Positions 50,623 through 62,658 of a stretch of DNA of 64,000 bases are shown here, in pieces; position 1 is the first letter of the stretch; each line of letters starts with the position of its first letter. Source of the stretch: Rotaria macrura. Lineage: Eukaryota > Rotifera > Eurotatoria > Philodinida > Philodinidae. The stretch lies in contig OENT01000193.1 in NCBI GenBank assembly GCA_900239685.1, forward strand, positions 101,845 through 165,844. The letters are read 5' to 3'. Made by a program: the position numbers and the translations under genes. A model generated the notes under the pieces. The model worked only from the letters and a program-made list of their open reading frames with translations, searched no databases and was not told where the DNA came from.

Positions 50623-53600
50623 ATGTAATATCATGACATTTCAAGCAATCGAACACGTAGATTTGTACCAATATTGACGTGCATGTTTTTCTATCACATT
50701 TTACGTTGAACCTTTTGCTTTAGTTTTTATTCTTGTCTAATTTGATTAATTCCGTAATGAAAACGATAACGCGTTATTGTGATTCATCCACATCTAACAT
50801 TTACAATATGAACTTCTCGATTATGATTCATCTGATATTATTATTTAATTTTTCTTCCGTCAGTTAATTCTAATTACTTAACTTGAAGTCAAGTATTTTA
50901 ATAAAATCTATCATAATATGATTGAATCGAAAATTTTATTGTACAATCGTCAAGGAAAACACTTCAGCGTTGTATTAGGATCCGAGAAAAATACTCTTTA
51001 AAAGAACAACCGATACGGTACGTAATGTATCAGTAGTTTCTAGTGAATACCTTAATTTTACAGCAAAATTTTATGATGTGTAAGCTGTTTAGAAACTGCT
51101 CTCAAGATTTAAAATTGAACGTGAGATTTAGTTCTGATTAAGATCGTGTATTGAATAAAAACGTTTTCAAACAAACTCTAGTTCTTGTACTTCAATATTA
51201 AAAATATGCAAATTAAACCGAGATAGATCATCAATCTAGTATGATTTGTAAGTTAATAAATCATAAAAAACACAAGAATACTTTTTGTGAAACTAAAACT
51301 GTTTCTCTTCCCAGATATTGAATGGAAAGAGCTGAAAATATAGGTTTTAACTAATTGCTGACGTTTTTTGTGTACTATCAATCAGAACAAAGAGCAATCC
51401 ATCGAACATTGGGTACGTTTCCATGGCAACTGATGTCAAGCTTTTGCCTAACGCACCTATAAAAACAGAATGATACAATGAATGGCCTTAACAACAATGT
51501 TTCGTCTACTCGCACAATATTGTAATCCTCAAAAGTTCGTCTCTCACTTGAAGTATTATTGTCTACGTTTCAACTGTCAATAGAACTACGTACAGTTACG
51601 TTTGATCTATCTGCAAACCATAAAAAAAGTTCGATCATATTTCAATTGTAGTCGAGTACTATTCCGTACCATAAATCTTCCTTTTACAACCACAGAAGAC
51701 AATGTCGTAGTCTGATTGAATGCATGTATATTTTTTGCTATCAAAATTATAGTGAACTGTTGAAAATTCATCTATTTGATAAATTCATCGAATGCAAAGA
51801 GTTTCATACAATAAAATAATTTCGATCTGTAATAAAAAATGCTTTAACGTTAGCACTGACTAAATTTTCAATGAAACGAATTAATAAACGGTGTCTCTAT
51901 ATGTCAAAACTGTTAACATTTAAAAAAATATCTCTGGTGCGCAAATGAATCTATAGAAATGAAAATATTCTCCTTTTCCCCAATATTTCAATCGAAACAG
52001 AAAATGACACTAGGAGCACGAGATCTGCAACAATGATCATCTTTAAAAGTACTTTCACGAGGAAACGAAAGTTTGAGAAATTTCTAAACAGACAGAATTG
52101 ATCATGAAACATTTCATATCGGACAAGTATACATTGAAAGATTCGAAAACGGGTACTTTTAATGAATGCCCGTCCATCCAATGTCGAAACTAAATGTAAA
52201 CAATTCAAACTTATTTCATGAAAAGTGTCTATTCTAACGGTAGAAGAAAATATTACGGTGATCGACTTAAAACCTTCTTGTTTTAGTTTTAAAAGCTTAT
52301 AAAAATAATGGCACATTTTAATAAACTCCCATCACGTTACGAAGAAGTTTGAATTTAGGACGAAATTTTAAAAAAATTCAAAATGTTCTTTATGAGGTTT
52401 TTCAATAGATTCAGAGTTGTAATCATTGAGATGGATAAATTTAGTTTCATGAGTAAATGGCTACTAATAATATCTTACGAATTAGAATTTAAACAAGTGT
52501 CTAGTATTTAATAAGCAAGACGTTCGATAAACCTTCTCGTTTCAGGAAACACAAGGAAGTCCGATAAGATGAAGTCGCCGAGGATTCAGTAGTGAAATAG
52601 AACGAATGAAATTCTGTTTCTTGAAACGGTTCACGATCCGTCTCGCCAATTTTAGTCTTTTTAATGTCGACTTAAGTTTGAAATTGCTGACTAATTATAT
52701 GAATCAATGTAACCACTTTCAAAGGATGCAGGTGAGATCACAATTGATTCTAGTAACTTTAACACCGGGTTACTTACTGTAAGAAAGTATCTTAAAATCT
52801 GCAATTCTTGCAACAACACCATTGACATGGAATCATTTTACAACTCTCGAATATTTGATAAAACTATGGAAAAATAATTCGTTGACAATACGTGGTGTTT
52901 CTCGAAGATTCAAATTACAGCTATGCATGTTACTGTCTTTAACTGTGTTTCTTGCATCGATTTGTTTCGAAACCTTTTTCAATATAGACTATCATGTATC
53001 GAGTGCCATGGCAAAAATTTTACTGAATCAGGAAGAGCTTTTCTTCATTATTTGCTGTTCTTAGTTGAAATTCTAATCTCGATTACGGATATCGTGACCT
53101 TGGCAACACGTTGACTAAAACTGATGTCAAATTTATTGGGCGAATAGCCCAAAACAATCATGTTTTTAAATATTTTCGAATGTACAGTTCGACTAGTTTT
53201 ATTTGCTGCCAAAAATTGTTTCTCGATCAACTCCTACACTAAGCAGTGTTTGCCATTTGAACGTTCCATTAATTCGTGTTCAGTACTATTTCCTATGAAC
53301 ATTTTTGCCAGTCAGCTACATATTCCAGCAAAGTCACGTATTATAATCGACCGACATGTACCATGGTGAATTTATTAAATGGCGAAAACAATTTCTATTT
53401 AGAATGCTTTGTTTTTGAGAAATGTATCATTTGACAACATCGATCGATGAGTTGTAATAGCCTTTGTCGTCTGACTTACCTTTGGAGTTGATTGAACATA
53501 GTCACGAATACAACGTATGAGAATCGATGAATTCTTTCATGCAAACAAATCCACTACTGATAAACTTCCTTGAATAATGAGAAACGATGGTATTCATGAG

Positions 53601-54560
53601 GGAATAATACTGACAAATTTGATTTGAATCATTAAAGTAACAATTACTCCATCAGAGAAGAGTTCGATGTGCAATTGTGTTGCTTATTCAAAAGAGCTCG
53701 TCAGTGTTGTTCTGTGAAGATGAATGATTCTTTTTTACATAGACTACGTAGTGAATGAGCCCACAAAATCCTGTAGTCGATGGATAGTGTTGACTGCAAT
53801 ACGGCACATTGCCAAAATGTGATACTAACAGTAAAATAATTTGGATTATATATTATACGATGGTTCATTACCAACTAAACAACGCTTTTTTTCGAATTAG
53901 ATGATTACTAGAGTCCTCGGTAAAGAATCCAATGGTAATATAAGTACAAATTTTCCCAAAATCCGATCACACTTAGTAATGCTTACAGTAACTTACACAT
54001 ACTAGGCTTTGTAATTTCAAAATATGAATAATACTCATTGAGAGCTTCGCGTTTAATGAAATCTAAAGAATATTATTAATTCGAATAATGAAATGTTTTC
54101 AAATTATTGATTTATTAAACAGAAGTAAATCATATGATTTTTTTTCACAGCTAGCTAGCATTATATTTTATGTTTTTGTGTTGTCCATATCCGACAGAGG
54201 ACGCCATCAATTAAGATAAATGTTTTCCCTGTTTTAGATATAAAATTAGTATTGAAAATCCTTTTCATTTGTCTGACCTTACTACTGTGTCACCTATTCA
54301 ATTGCTTATTTCAATTCACTTTAACAAATCCATTTTTAGGAAGTCTCTTCTGTGGCAACCATAATGGTGATGTCTTGTCATTAGTGAGCAATGGTTGTTG
54401 GGAATAATACACATACTCATACAACATGTTTTGTTTTTTCGTTTGTTATTCAATAGACATGATTTGTTTCGTTGCTAATTTCCAATGTGCATCACAATTT
54501 TAATTACTATTTGTATTTATGATCACAATTTCAGTATAGTCTTCAGTTAAGTCTCTCTAG
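50623..54560. other. Long gene-free stretch
   Basis: About 3.9 kb with no recognised gene. The longest open frame is 121 codons on the minus strand (51951-52316), hydrophobic and without an identifiable family or splice support. The right end is the upstream region of RSPH3; a ctctctag just before its ATG suggests a 5' UTR intron. Confidence 0.4.
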
Positions 54561-57294
54561 ATGGCTGCAACACTTGTTAAACCACCTAATTCAACATACA
54601 CATTTTCAAGTCAACCTAAAGTAGTACAACAACAACAACAGGGACAACGACAGAAATTTCGACAACCACTTGTTAATTCAACGTAAGTTTTTCAATATCA
54701 AGAATTTTTCTCTTCATTCTACTTGCATCTATGTTTAATAAAGAGATGACGCTAGTTTGTTTGGAAACATCATGTATGATCGCCGTGTTATTCGTGGTAA
54801 CACTTACGCTCTTCATACACTTCCTGCTGTAAGTGATAATTATTCTGTAAAGACAAATTTCCTATATCTTACGAATACATATCGATTAGCATGCACAACC
54901 AGATCCGATTGAAGTACAACGTCAACAAGAAGCTAAACGACGTGCTTTAGCGAGACGTAAAGCTCGTGAACAAATTCGAACTCGTACACCCGATCCTGTT
55001 CATAATCGAAAAAACATTGATGTACAAACTGAACTATATCTTGAAGAACTCAGGTAAACATTTTCATCAATTTTTATAGTATTACATTACCAAAGGGGTC
55101 AAGAAAAACGTTTGCTGTGAATTATTCAGCTGAATTTAAATGTAATCTATGTTCGATATCGAAATACATCAACTATTTCTATTCACGTCCTATAAAAGAT
55201 TCCAAAAACATAAATTCTTTTCCGTTCGATGAACAATTTTCATCGACATCTATTGTCGACATAATCATTTCTTGGAAATTGTCAGAAGAAAAAAATCACA
55301 ATCTAAAATATATCTATTGTCTTCATACGACTGACTTTTATGTATCAAAGCTTCAATACAAGAATCAAGCAAGTTTCTTGGCTGAGTTCCTAGAATTTTC
55401 ATCTCAATTTTACGGAGATCATTTTTGGAAATTAGTACTTCGTCTGACACGGAAAAAATCAAGCGATTAAATATCTAGAAAGGAAAAAAACCTAGGCCTC
55501 GGTATTAATGAAGTACGCTTAAATGCAGATGACAAGATAAGAATAGTCATGTTTTTCAGTATAGCATTGATCTACAGATAAGCATATTCAAGAAACTTAA
55601 CCATGAGATTTTAGGACTTATCGATCATATCTAATCAAATATTAACAGACGTTATCGAACCATTGACTTCTATCTTGATTCATTCAAGTCTCAATCGATC
55701 GAATCAAGACAGATAGATGAGACAACGCCAAAGGATTCAACGGAAAAATCTCTAATCAAATTATTCAATTCAAAGAGAGACTCTTTTGCTGTGGGTTACT
55801 ATATTGAAGCGTAGTTTTAAAATAAATTTGAGCGTTGAATATTTTCTGAATGCTAACAGTTGTCTCAATGTTGATATTAAATTGATTGATTGATGGACGA
55901 AATTTCAACACAAAATTCTTCATTTTGTTTACTGTTTGCAAACGAATAGTTTACCATAGAAACTTCAATAAAACACCTTGAGCCGAAAAGTTTTAAAGAT
56001 TGCTTTTCTTACCTTTGTATAACCTATTGAACGCAGAATGAACAAAAATAAATTCGTGTATCGAAAAGATTTCTTTAGTCAATGAGAAACTATCGCTAAA
56101 CGCTGTAAAAATATAATCATCTCATGGTTGTAAGTGTATACATATATGTATTTATAATGTAAACTAACTGTCTAACTCTAGTGATCGAATAGAAGAAGCT
56201 GATGTGGATATCCAAACAGATGCCTTTCTGGATCGACCACCATCACCTCTATTTATTCCACAATCAACTGGCAAAGACATTGCTACGCAAATTGAATCCG
56301 GCGACGTAAATTTCTTTACTTATTTATTTCGTCTTAAGTAAAGTATTGAAATTTTTAGTTATTTGATTTCGATCTCGAAGTAAAACCAATCGTGGAAACA
56401 TTAGTTGGAAAGACAGTCGAGCAAGCCTTGATTGAAACCGCCGAAGAAGAAGAGTTGGCTGAAATCCGTGAACAGCAGCGACAATATGAAGAAATACGAA
56501 ATGCTGAATTAATTGAATTACAAAGATTGGAAGAACAGGAAAGACGCTTAAATGCTGAAAAAGATCGTCGCATGAAACAAGCACAAGAAGCACTTCAATT
56601 AGAACAAGATGTTGCACAAAAGATCGCTGCTCGAGCTTTTGCCAAAGCATATCTACAAGATCTTGTACCTAGCGTTTTTAACAATTTGCGAGAAAATGGA
56701 TACTTCTATGATCCTGTAGAGCATGGTACTTTTTCATAAGATAATAATAGCTAGTAGAGCAAAACAAAATTCAAATATCCTTTTTGTATTCTAGAAATAG
56801 AAACATCATTCATGCCTTGGTTAATGGATAAGACTATGACACAAGTTAATCAATTAGTTCTTGGGCGAACAATGCTTGATTCGATTATTCGCGATGTTGT
56901 TAATCAACGAATGGATAGTTATGAAAAATTAGCCGAAGCTTTGAGACAAGTAAAACTTTAAATTTTACGATGAATTTTTATTCATGTTCTATTTTTATTT
57001 TATTCGAAAAGGCGATTGAAGGTGTCGATATGGGAACGTCCATGGGCAATATTGCACATGATCCCGAGCAAAATATTGAGCAAGAAGAATCAGGTGCGGG
57101 AGAATTACTTGCTAACATGGAAAATACAAATGATGGCGGAGAAACCAGTATTGGTGGCCTACCCAACGGTAACTTGAATTTCGATTTTCGTTGTTGATCA
57201 TTTCTGAGAATAACATTCTTGTTCAGATGAAGTTGCCGATGAACGTGAAGAAGAACAAGCCAACATTGAAGATGATGCTGGTGGTGAACAGTGA
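54561..57294 (+). CDS. RSPH3: Radial spoke head protein 3 (RSPH3)
   Basis: Eight exons (54561-54682, 54744-54828, 54890-55053, 56182-56305, 56359-56725, 56795-56949, 57012-57168, 57227-57294) close in phase to 413 residues. Diagnostic blocks in order are YTFSSQP, GNIMYDRRVIRGNTYA, QPDPIEVQRQQEAKRRALAR, DVQTELYLEEL, DIQTDAFLDRPPSPLFIP, TGKDIATQIESGDLFDFDLE, a Glu/Gln/Arg-rich coiled coil, and NGYFYDPVEHEIE with FMPWLMD. By family it is the stalk protein of the ciliary radial spoke that docks on axonemal doublets and anchors protein kinase A, so it works in motile cilia. The tail is acidic (Glu/Gly/Asn). The third intron is about 1.1 kb, far longer than the others, and holds an unexplained 117-codon frame. 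Start: first ATG, directly before the family's usual N-terminus. Confidence 0.95.
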
Positions 57295-58910
57295 TTTATA
57301 TCTGATAAATAGTTTTTTTTTCTTTTCTTTTTTGTTTTTAATTTAGTCCCTATATTTGTCTATCTCTGCGTTTTTATTTTATCGTCGAAAATAAATTCTA
57401 ACAATTTTCTTTCTCGTTCGAATGAATTCAATCCGTTGACAAATTGCTTACCTTAAAATTTGGAAAGATTTTTTAATCTTTTGCTAGTTACCAATACAGC
57501 AGAGATCTTGATTAGCTAAAGACAAATTTCAATATTCATTCTTTTGAAATGATAATGATGAGTACAAAGACGAAAAAACCAATTAAACTTCACCGATAAA
57601 AACAAGAAATCAAAACTTATGAATTGTTGGAATGTGAATAAAAGACTCGATCAGGAACGTTTTTTTTATATAATAGAAGAACCAATGACTTGATTAAAAA
57701 CTATTGAAATGTTCTGAAATTCATTACGATAATTCCTCCCTTCAGATGTAAATGAATGAACTTTGCCTTTTGCTTTTTGTAGAGTTTTCGCGAGATAAAA
57801 ACTGAAAATATCATCGTTTACTGATGATAGACAGCATTACATAACTTTCAATACATAAATTAGTCGATTTCAATATTTTTACACTATTGTGTCGTTTGAC
57901 TGGTTACCCTGAACGATGCATGTCAAATAAATTTTCAAAACCAAAAGACTTCTGATCGTCTCTTTTCATCATTGTACGAATAGTTTACGAAGTAGTTCAA
58001 CTGCTTAGGTAAACGCCGATTATCATTTTCCATAAATTGTGGTTCTCCGAATCATATAGTACCTACATCAACTCCACATTGGTAGACTGTCGAACAATTA
58101 ATGCAGTTCAAATGACCAAGAGACGAATTTAATTTAGGGATTATTTAATAAAAGAATTACTATTCACACCTAGACATCTACATAATCCAAACAGGAACGA
58201 AACTGCTTCGATCATCCATCTTCTCTGAAATAAGACCACAGTCTGATCACCATATTTGCTTTAAAAGGAATAGAATCTGATCACCAGGACCAGATATGGG
58301 TGTGAGTATGATTATAGATATGTTTCTTTCTTGAAAGCCCATATCACCACCTTTATCTACACACGTCGATAAAAACGAAAAAAGAAATTTGAAAGTTTTT
58401 ATTTCAGCACATCGTTTGCTTTTATGTGCGTTTTCTGTTTAACTGAATATCTACGTGTATATGAATTACATTTCTCTATTTCTTAAATCTGATTCAATAC
58501 TATTTTCAATTGGTTCAAATATAAATGTTTCGTTATTTTAATTTCGCTGATTTTCACCGATACCCTTATATGTATCATAGATGTCCATGGTGGCGCGGTA
58601 GGTTTCCCTAAATCCTATCGCAGTGGCGGTGCAGCGTGGCACCGGTCAAACGTTTTGAAAAAACTTTTTCCATTTTTTTGTTTAAAGAAATTCGTAGCAC
58701 TTCAGATCGTTATTCTAATGTGATTTGCGTCAAATAGAAGTTTTGTCAGTCAGCTTAGTTCCATGTCTATTTCGTCATTTAACAGTAACACAAGTGTTAC
58801 TATCGAGCGACTGAATGATGATAGTTTTTCACAGCTACGTATTAGATGTTGCTGGAGACATATTTGATTTTGTTTTACGTGATATACATATAGTTAATAG
58901 TACATAAAAA
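57295..58910. other. Intergenic with one GC-rich patch
   Basis: No protein gene is seen. A GC-rich island at about 58580-58655 contains an A-box-like TGGCGCGGTAGG, two small hairpins (TAGGTTT...AAATCCTA and GGTGC...GCACC), and T-runs beyond it. It may be a Pol III-type element but no cloverleaf forms. Confidence 0.4.
57390..57395 (+). terminator. Poly(A) signal AATAAA of RSPH3
   Basis: AATAAA about 95 bases after the RSPH3 stop codon, preceded by a T-rich 3' UTR. Confidence 0.5.
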
Positions 58911-59247
58911 CCCAGGAGAATCATTCCAACCATTGGATTCGATCAGATTCTTGTGGAATCCGATCATGTTTCTATGGGAATTTCTACTATCCGACGAAAT
59001 CCTGTCGGACTCGTGATTGAGATCCTGCATCCGGATCCTTAGTGATGGATTCCATGGAATTTTATTATCGGAATCCGATCGTATGATCTGATATGCCTCT
59101 ACTATTGGGATAAAATGCTAATTCATACACAAATAAGAAAATATGTTTCTCCGGTCGGATCTGTTAGTGGGTGCTCAACCAGGATTTCCTTAGAATTTTC
59201 TCGGTGGGTCGGATCCTATCATATCCAATCGAATTCATTCTTCTGGG
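58911..59247. repeat. MITE-like repeat, CCCAGG ends, copy 2
   Basis: A 337-bp relative of the element at 4439-4787 in the same orientation. It begins CCCAGGAGAATCATTCCAAC and ends with a sequence whose reverse complement is CCCAGAAGAATGAATTCG. The interior again repeats ATCCGAT-like units. Eight bases on the left (CATAAAAA) and right (CATAAAGT) share their first six, a possible worn target duplication. It differs from copy 1 by many substitutions and small gaps. Confidence 0.78.
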
Positions 59248-60213
59248 CATAAAGTAATTTTGGGATTGTTATGATTTTCCACTGATCAATTTTGACTCAT
59301 TTCTAAGTCTAAGGATGCCTTAACTTCACTTTATGTGCACTATAAATAACATCGCCAAAATTTGTTTTTATAAACTTTCATACAAAGAATGTAATAATAT
59401 GGTTGTTTTTATTAATTATACCTTTTTTATGTTAAGTCAACGGATGTTTCCTCTAACTACGTCTGCATTAATGAGTTCTTATAGAGTTGTTTAAGCCCCA
59501 GTATTTGACGAGTTTTACGACAATAGGAATTTCTTTATTTAAGTTATAAATTTTACTGTGACATATGACTTAAGCTATCATACTTCTAAATAATTCGTAT
59601 GCAAATACATAAACACGTTAGTGTTGCAACATATAAAAAGTATGTAATTTTTCTTTTTTCTCATTAAATTACTAGCACAGAAACTCGAATTTAGGTTACA
59701 TGATTAACATCGTTAGTTTCATTATTGAAGATGCAAGATGATCAATAAACATCAGGTTTTATTAAACTTTATAACAAGTACGGCACTTACGCATAATGCC
59801 ATGTTTAGGTTACATTCTTTTGAAAATTAAATACTGTTTGAAGTTTTATAATAACTAGAATAAAATATGGTCAAAAGTTCTCCAATTATATAGACATTAG
59901 TAAATCTTCTATTTGCATAGTTGTGTGATTATACATAAGAGACTGTTCAGAGTATCTATTAGCTGACAAAACTCCACGTGCCAGATATGTCAACAAAATA
60001 TAAATTAATTTATTATTACTCAAAGTAACACAAACCGGTATTCAATCCACTTTTCTACTCGATATTTCAACTGTAACGTACTCCGTGATATTTCTATATG
60101 CGAGATAACTGGAAGAGAGACATAAAAAGGAACAAATAATACATATTGCCTATGGATAACATGAAAACAGAAAAAAATAGAACAAGTATCGTGACTGTAC
60201 GGTGACCGCTCAC
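59248..60213. other. No gene seen
   Basis: AT-rich spacer between two repeat elements, without supported features. Confidence 0.4.
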
Positions 60214-61432
60214 TTCGTCGCACGACAGTTCGTCGCGAACACTTCGTCGCACGATCAATTCGTCGCACGACGCTTCGTCGCATTCACTTCGTCGCAATGA
60301 TAACTTGTTGCGATAAGTTCATCGTATTTAAACGAAAACATGAACTTAATTGGATTAAGTCATGCTGTTTATTATGTTACACAATTAATTACATGAATGT
60401 ATACTCTACCATGTAATTATTAGAGTAACATAATGGGTAGAATATGCAGTCAGATTAAAAAATAACTTTGTTTTATTGATACTGTTTGAGAAAGTATTTG
60501 TTAAAGTTCAAGAAATCTACTATTAAAAAAAACTAAAGTATTTCAAGATAATGATTTCTGAGCAAATTTAGACCTAAGGAAAACTATGATTAACTAAGAT
60601 GAAACTCGCTCTCGTTTGAAATTCATTATTCATTCAATATCTCTGAACTAACTGTTGGTGATTAAAAAATATATGGATAAATATATAAATTAATTTTAAA
60701 AAATTTTCGCTTCGGCTTCAAATTTTCATGCTGCGACTATAAGTAAAAACTAATCGTCATACATTCTGGGATATTATTGTTTAATGTCCTTATTATGTAC
60801 AGGTGGCGTCTTTGAATTTAGTAGATTTTTAAATTCAAGAAAAAATTCTTTCAACCAAGCTAACTTCGTTTATATTGAAAAAGTTAAGTTTAAATAAATT
60901 TTATAAATTCATGTCGACAAATTCTATGCAAAAAACTTATTTTACTCGAGTTTTACTACGTTCAAGATAGCTACAAGTTAAGCATTCTTTTTTAAAAGCG
61001 TAAACGAAACTTAAAAACTAGAGTATCTTGTTTTAANATTCCATCTATGGTCATATGTTTTTTCGAAACATCTTTGGGTGAAATGCTTTGAATGGTTTAT
61101 TGGATCGCAAAAAATCTTTCAGTTCGAAGGTATTTCTCATATAAGAGAAATATGTTTTTCTTTAATTAACTTCCTTGAAATTCGATGCAGAAACAAATCT
61201 AGGAATTTTGTTAGTATAATTTTAAAATAAACGAGCAGACATCGGATAGTTCTATTTTTCTTTTTTTTTTAAATTTACATTATTGAGCAATCAGATAAAG
61301 ATAAAATTGTACAAGGGGGACAATTAAATAACAGACCAATCTAAATTCTGTAATTCAATTAATTAATTCTTTCGTTTATGTATGATAAATTATCGTGAAG
61401 AATTATCATTGCGACGAAATGTACTGCGACGA
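60214..61432. repeat. Element bounded by inverted TTCGTCGC arrays
   Basis: The left end carries TTCGTCGC at 60214, 60229, 60243, 60259, 60274 and 60288, with decayed copies at 60304 and 60318, a spacing of 14-16 bp. The right end at about 61400-61432 has two copies in reverse orientation. About 50 bp around TTCGTCGCAATGATAA is shared by both ends as an inverted repeat. The 1.1 kb between is ordinary AT-rich DNA with no transposase. This resembles a non-autonomous DNA transposon with subterminal transposase-binding repeats; exact termini are not defined. One unresolved base (N) lies at 61037. Confidence 0.6.
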
Positions 61433-62482
61433 TGTGTACTAGCACCAAATGTGCATGATTCAAGTAAACGCAAGATGATTTTATTGTGATGTTTTCCAGA
61501 ATTATGCATCGATGAAATCGAAAGATGTTGAAAGTATTCACTGCTGTTCGATACAAAAGGATGGTGGATACTATTCGATATAAAAGTGATTGATCTGTTG
61601 AAGTTTCGAACTCTTTTTTCAAGTTGCAAACTGTTAGAACATTGGATAAATTGTTGCGACAGAAGCATTCTCTTGAAATGCAACTAGCACACAAGAACAT
61701 TAAGCAGACTATAATAGAAGTGACTATGAACGTTAGATGAGAACATTACACGTTCGTTTTTTATTTGAATATGAAGAAAACCAAATGCATTTCGTTGTTC
61801 AACTAGAGCAAATAGAAATTATATGTGATGCTTAGTTCTACGCAATTATTAGCAATTCACTAGAACTCTAATAGGTTTATTTTGAATATTTTCCTATTTT
61901 TGAATCAATAAAGATCTATACAAAGAGAAAAATATTAATATTTTGATTAATACTGATGACATTATGTATTTTTCTTATTCTCATCAAATCTGTTTCGATT
62001 TTTATGAAAGCTAAACCGTGTCCATCTTGATTATGAATGAATGCCATCATGCGAAAAAATATTGCAAGAAATCGGATTTAAATCGATTCTTCTTTTTCAA
62101 AAACTGATTATAATGACACCATTCTAATCCAATTTCTTGTCAGTGTTTCTTTTTTCTGCAAGGGTTCTTTTAGCTTTCAGTTTACGACAACCGATTCGCT
62201 TTGTATCTTCTCATGAATGATTTCTATCAAAAACATGGCAAATAATCGAAAGTCGAAATAGTGTTAATTAAGTTTGAAACGATTTTTATAATAATGATTA
62301 CAACTACAGATTTTACTATAAATACTTTCTGTTTTCTTATCATTGTCATATATTTTTGTCCAAAAAATATTTTTGTCTTGGTTCTGTTTGTAAAGCGTTG
62401 AGTCGAACACTGTGACTAACACTCATATCTGACTTTGTATCGCAACTTTTTCTTCGTCTACAAAAATCACTATATGTTTGTA
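61433..62482. other. No gene seen
   Basis: AT-rich spacer. The first 60 bases may hold more degenerate right-end repeat units of the preceding element. Confidence 0.4.
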
Positions 62483-62658
62483 TCAAGGGGGAAAAAGCGA
62501 TACTTCAGGAGTACGTACTTCCATCTTACTTCCACCTTACTTCAGCTTACTTCCATCCTACTTCCATCCTACTTCCATTGTACTTCCATTTACTTCCATC
62601 GTACTTCCTTGTACTTCAAAAATTTTGAAGTAGATGAAGTATCACTTTTCCCCCTTGG
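62483..62658. repeat. Short MITE with periodic ACTTCC core
   Basis: A 176-bp element with terminal inverted repeats: left TCAAGGGGGAAAAAGCGATA, right (reverse complement) CCAAGGGGGAAAAGTGATA, each followed by CTTCA. TA flanks both ends (62481-62482 and 62659-62660). The core is a run of ten or so TACTTCCAT-like units spaced about 10-11 bp, from about 62511 to 62620, followed by the inverted form GAAGTA. It has no coding capacity. Open frames reading through it are artefacts of the tandem repeat. Confidence 0.82.

Noticed and set aside
51951..52316. 121-codon minus-strand frame
   Set aside because: No family, no flanking splice sites and low-complexity hydrophobic content; probably chance.
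61037..61037. Ambiguous base N
   Set aside because: A single unresolved base in a non-coding element; it has no effect on any gene call.
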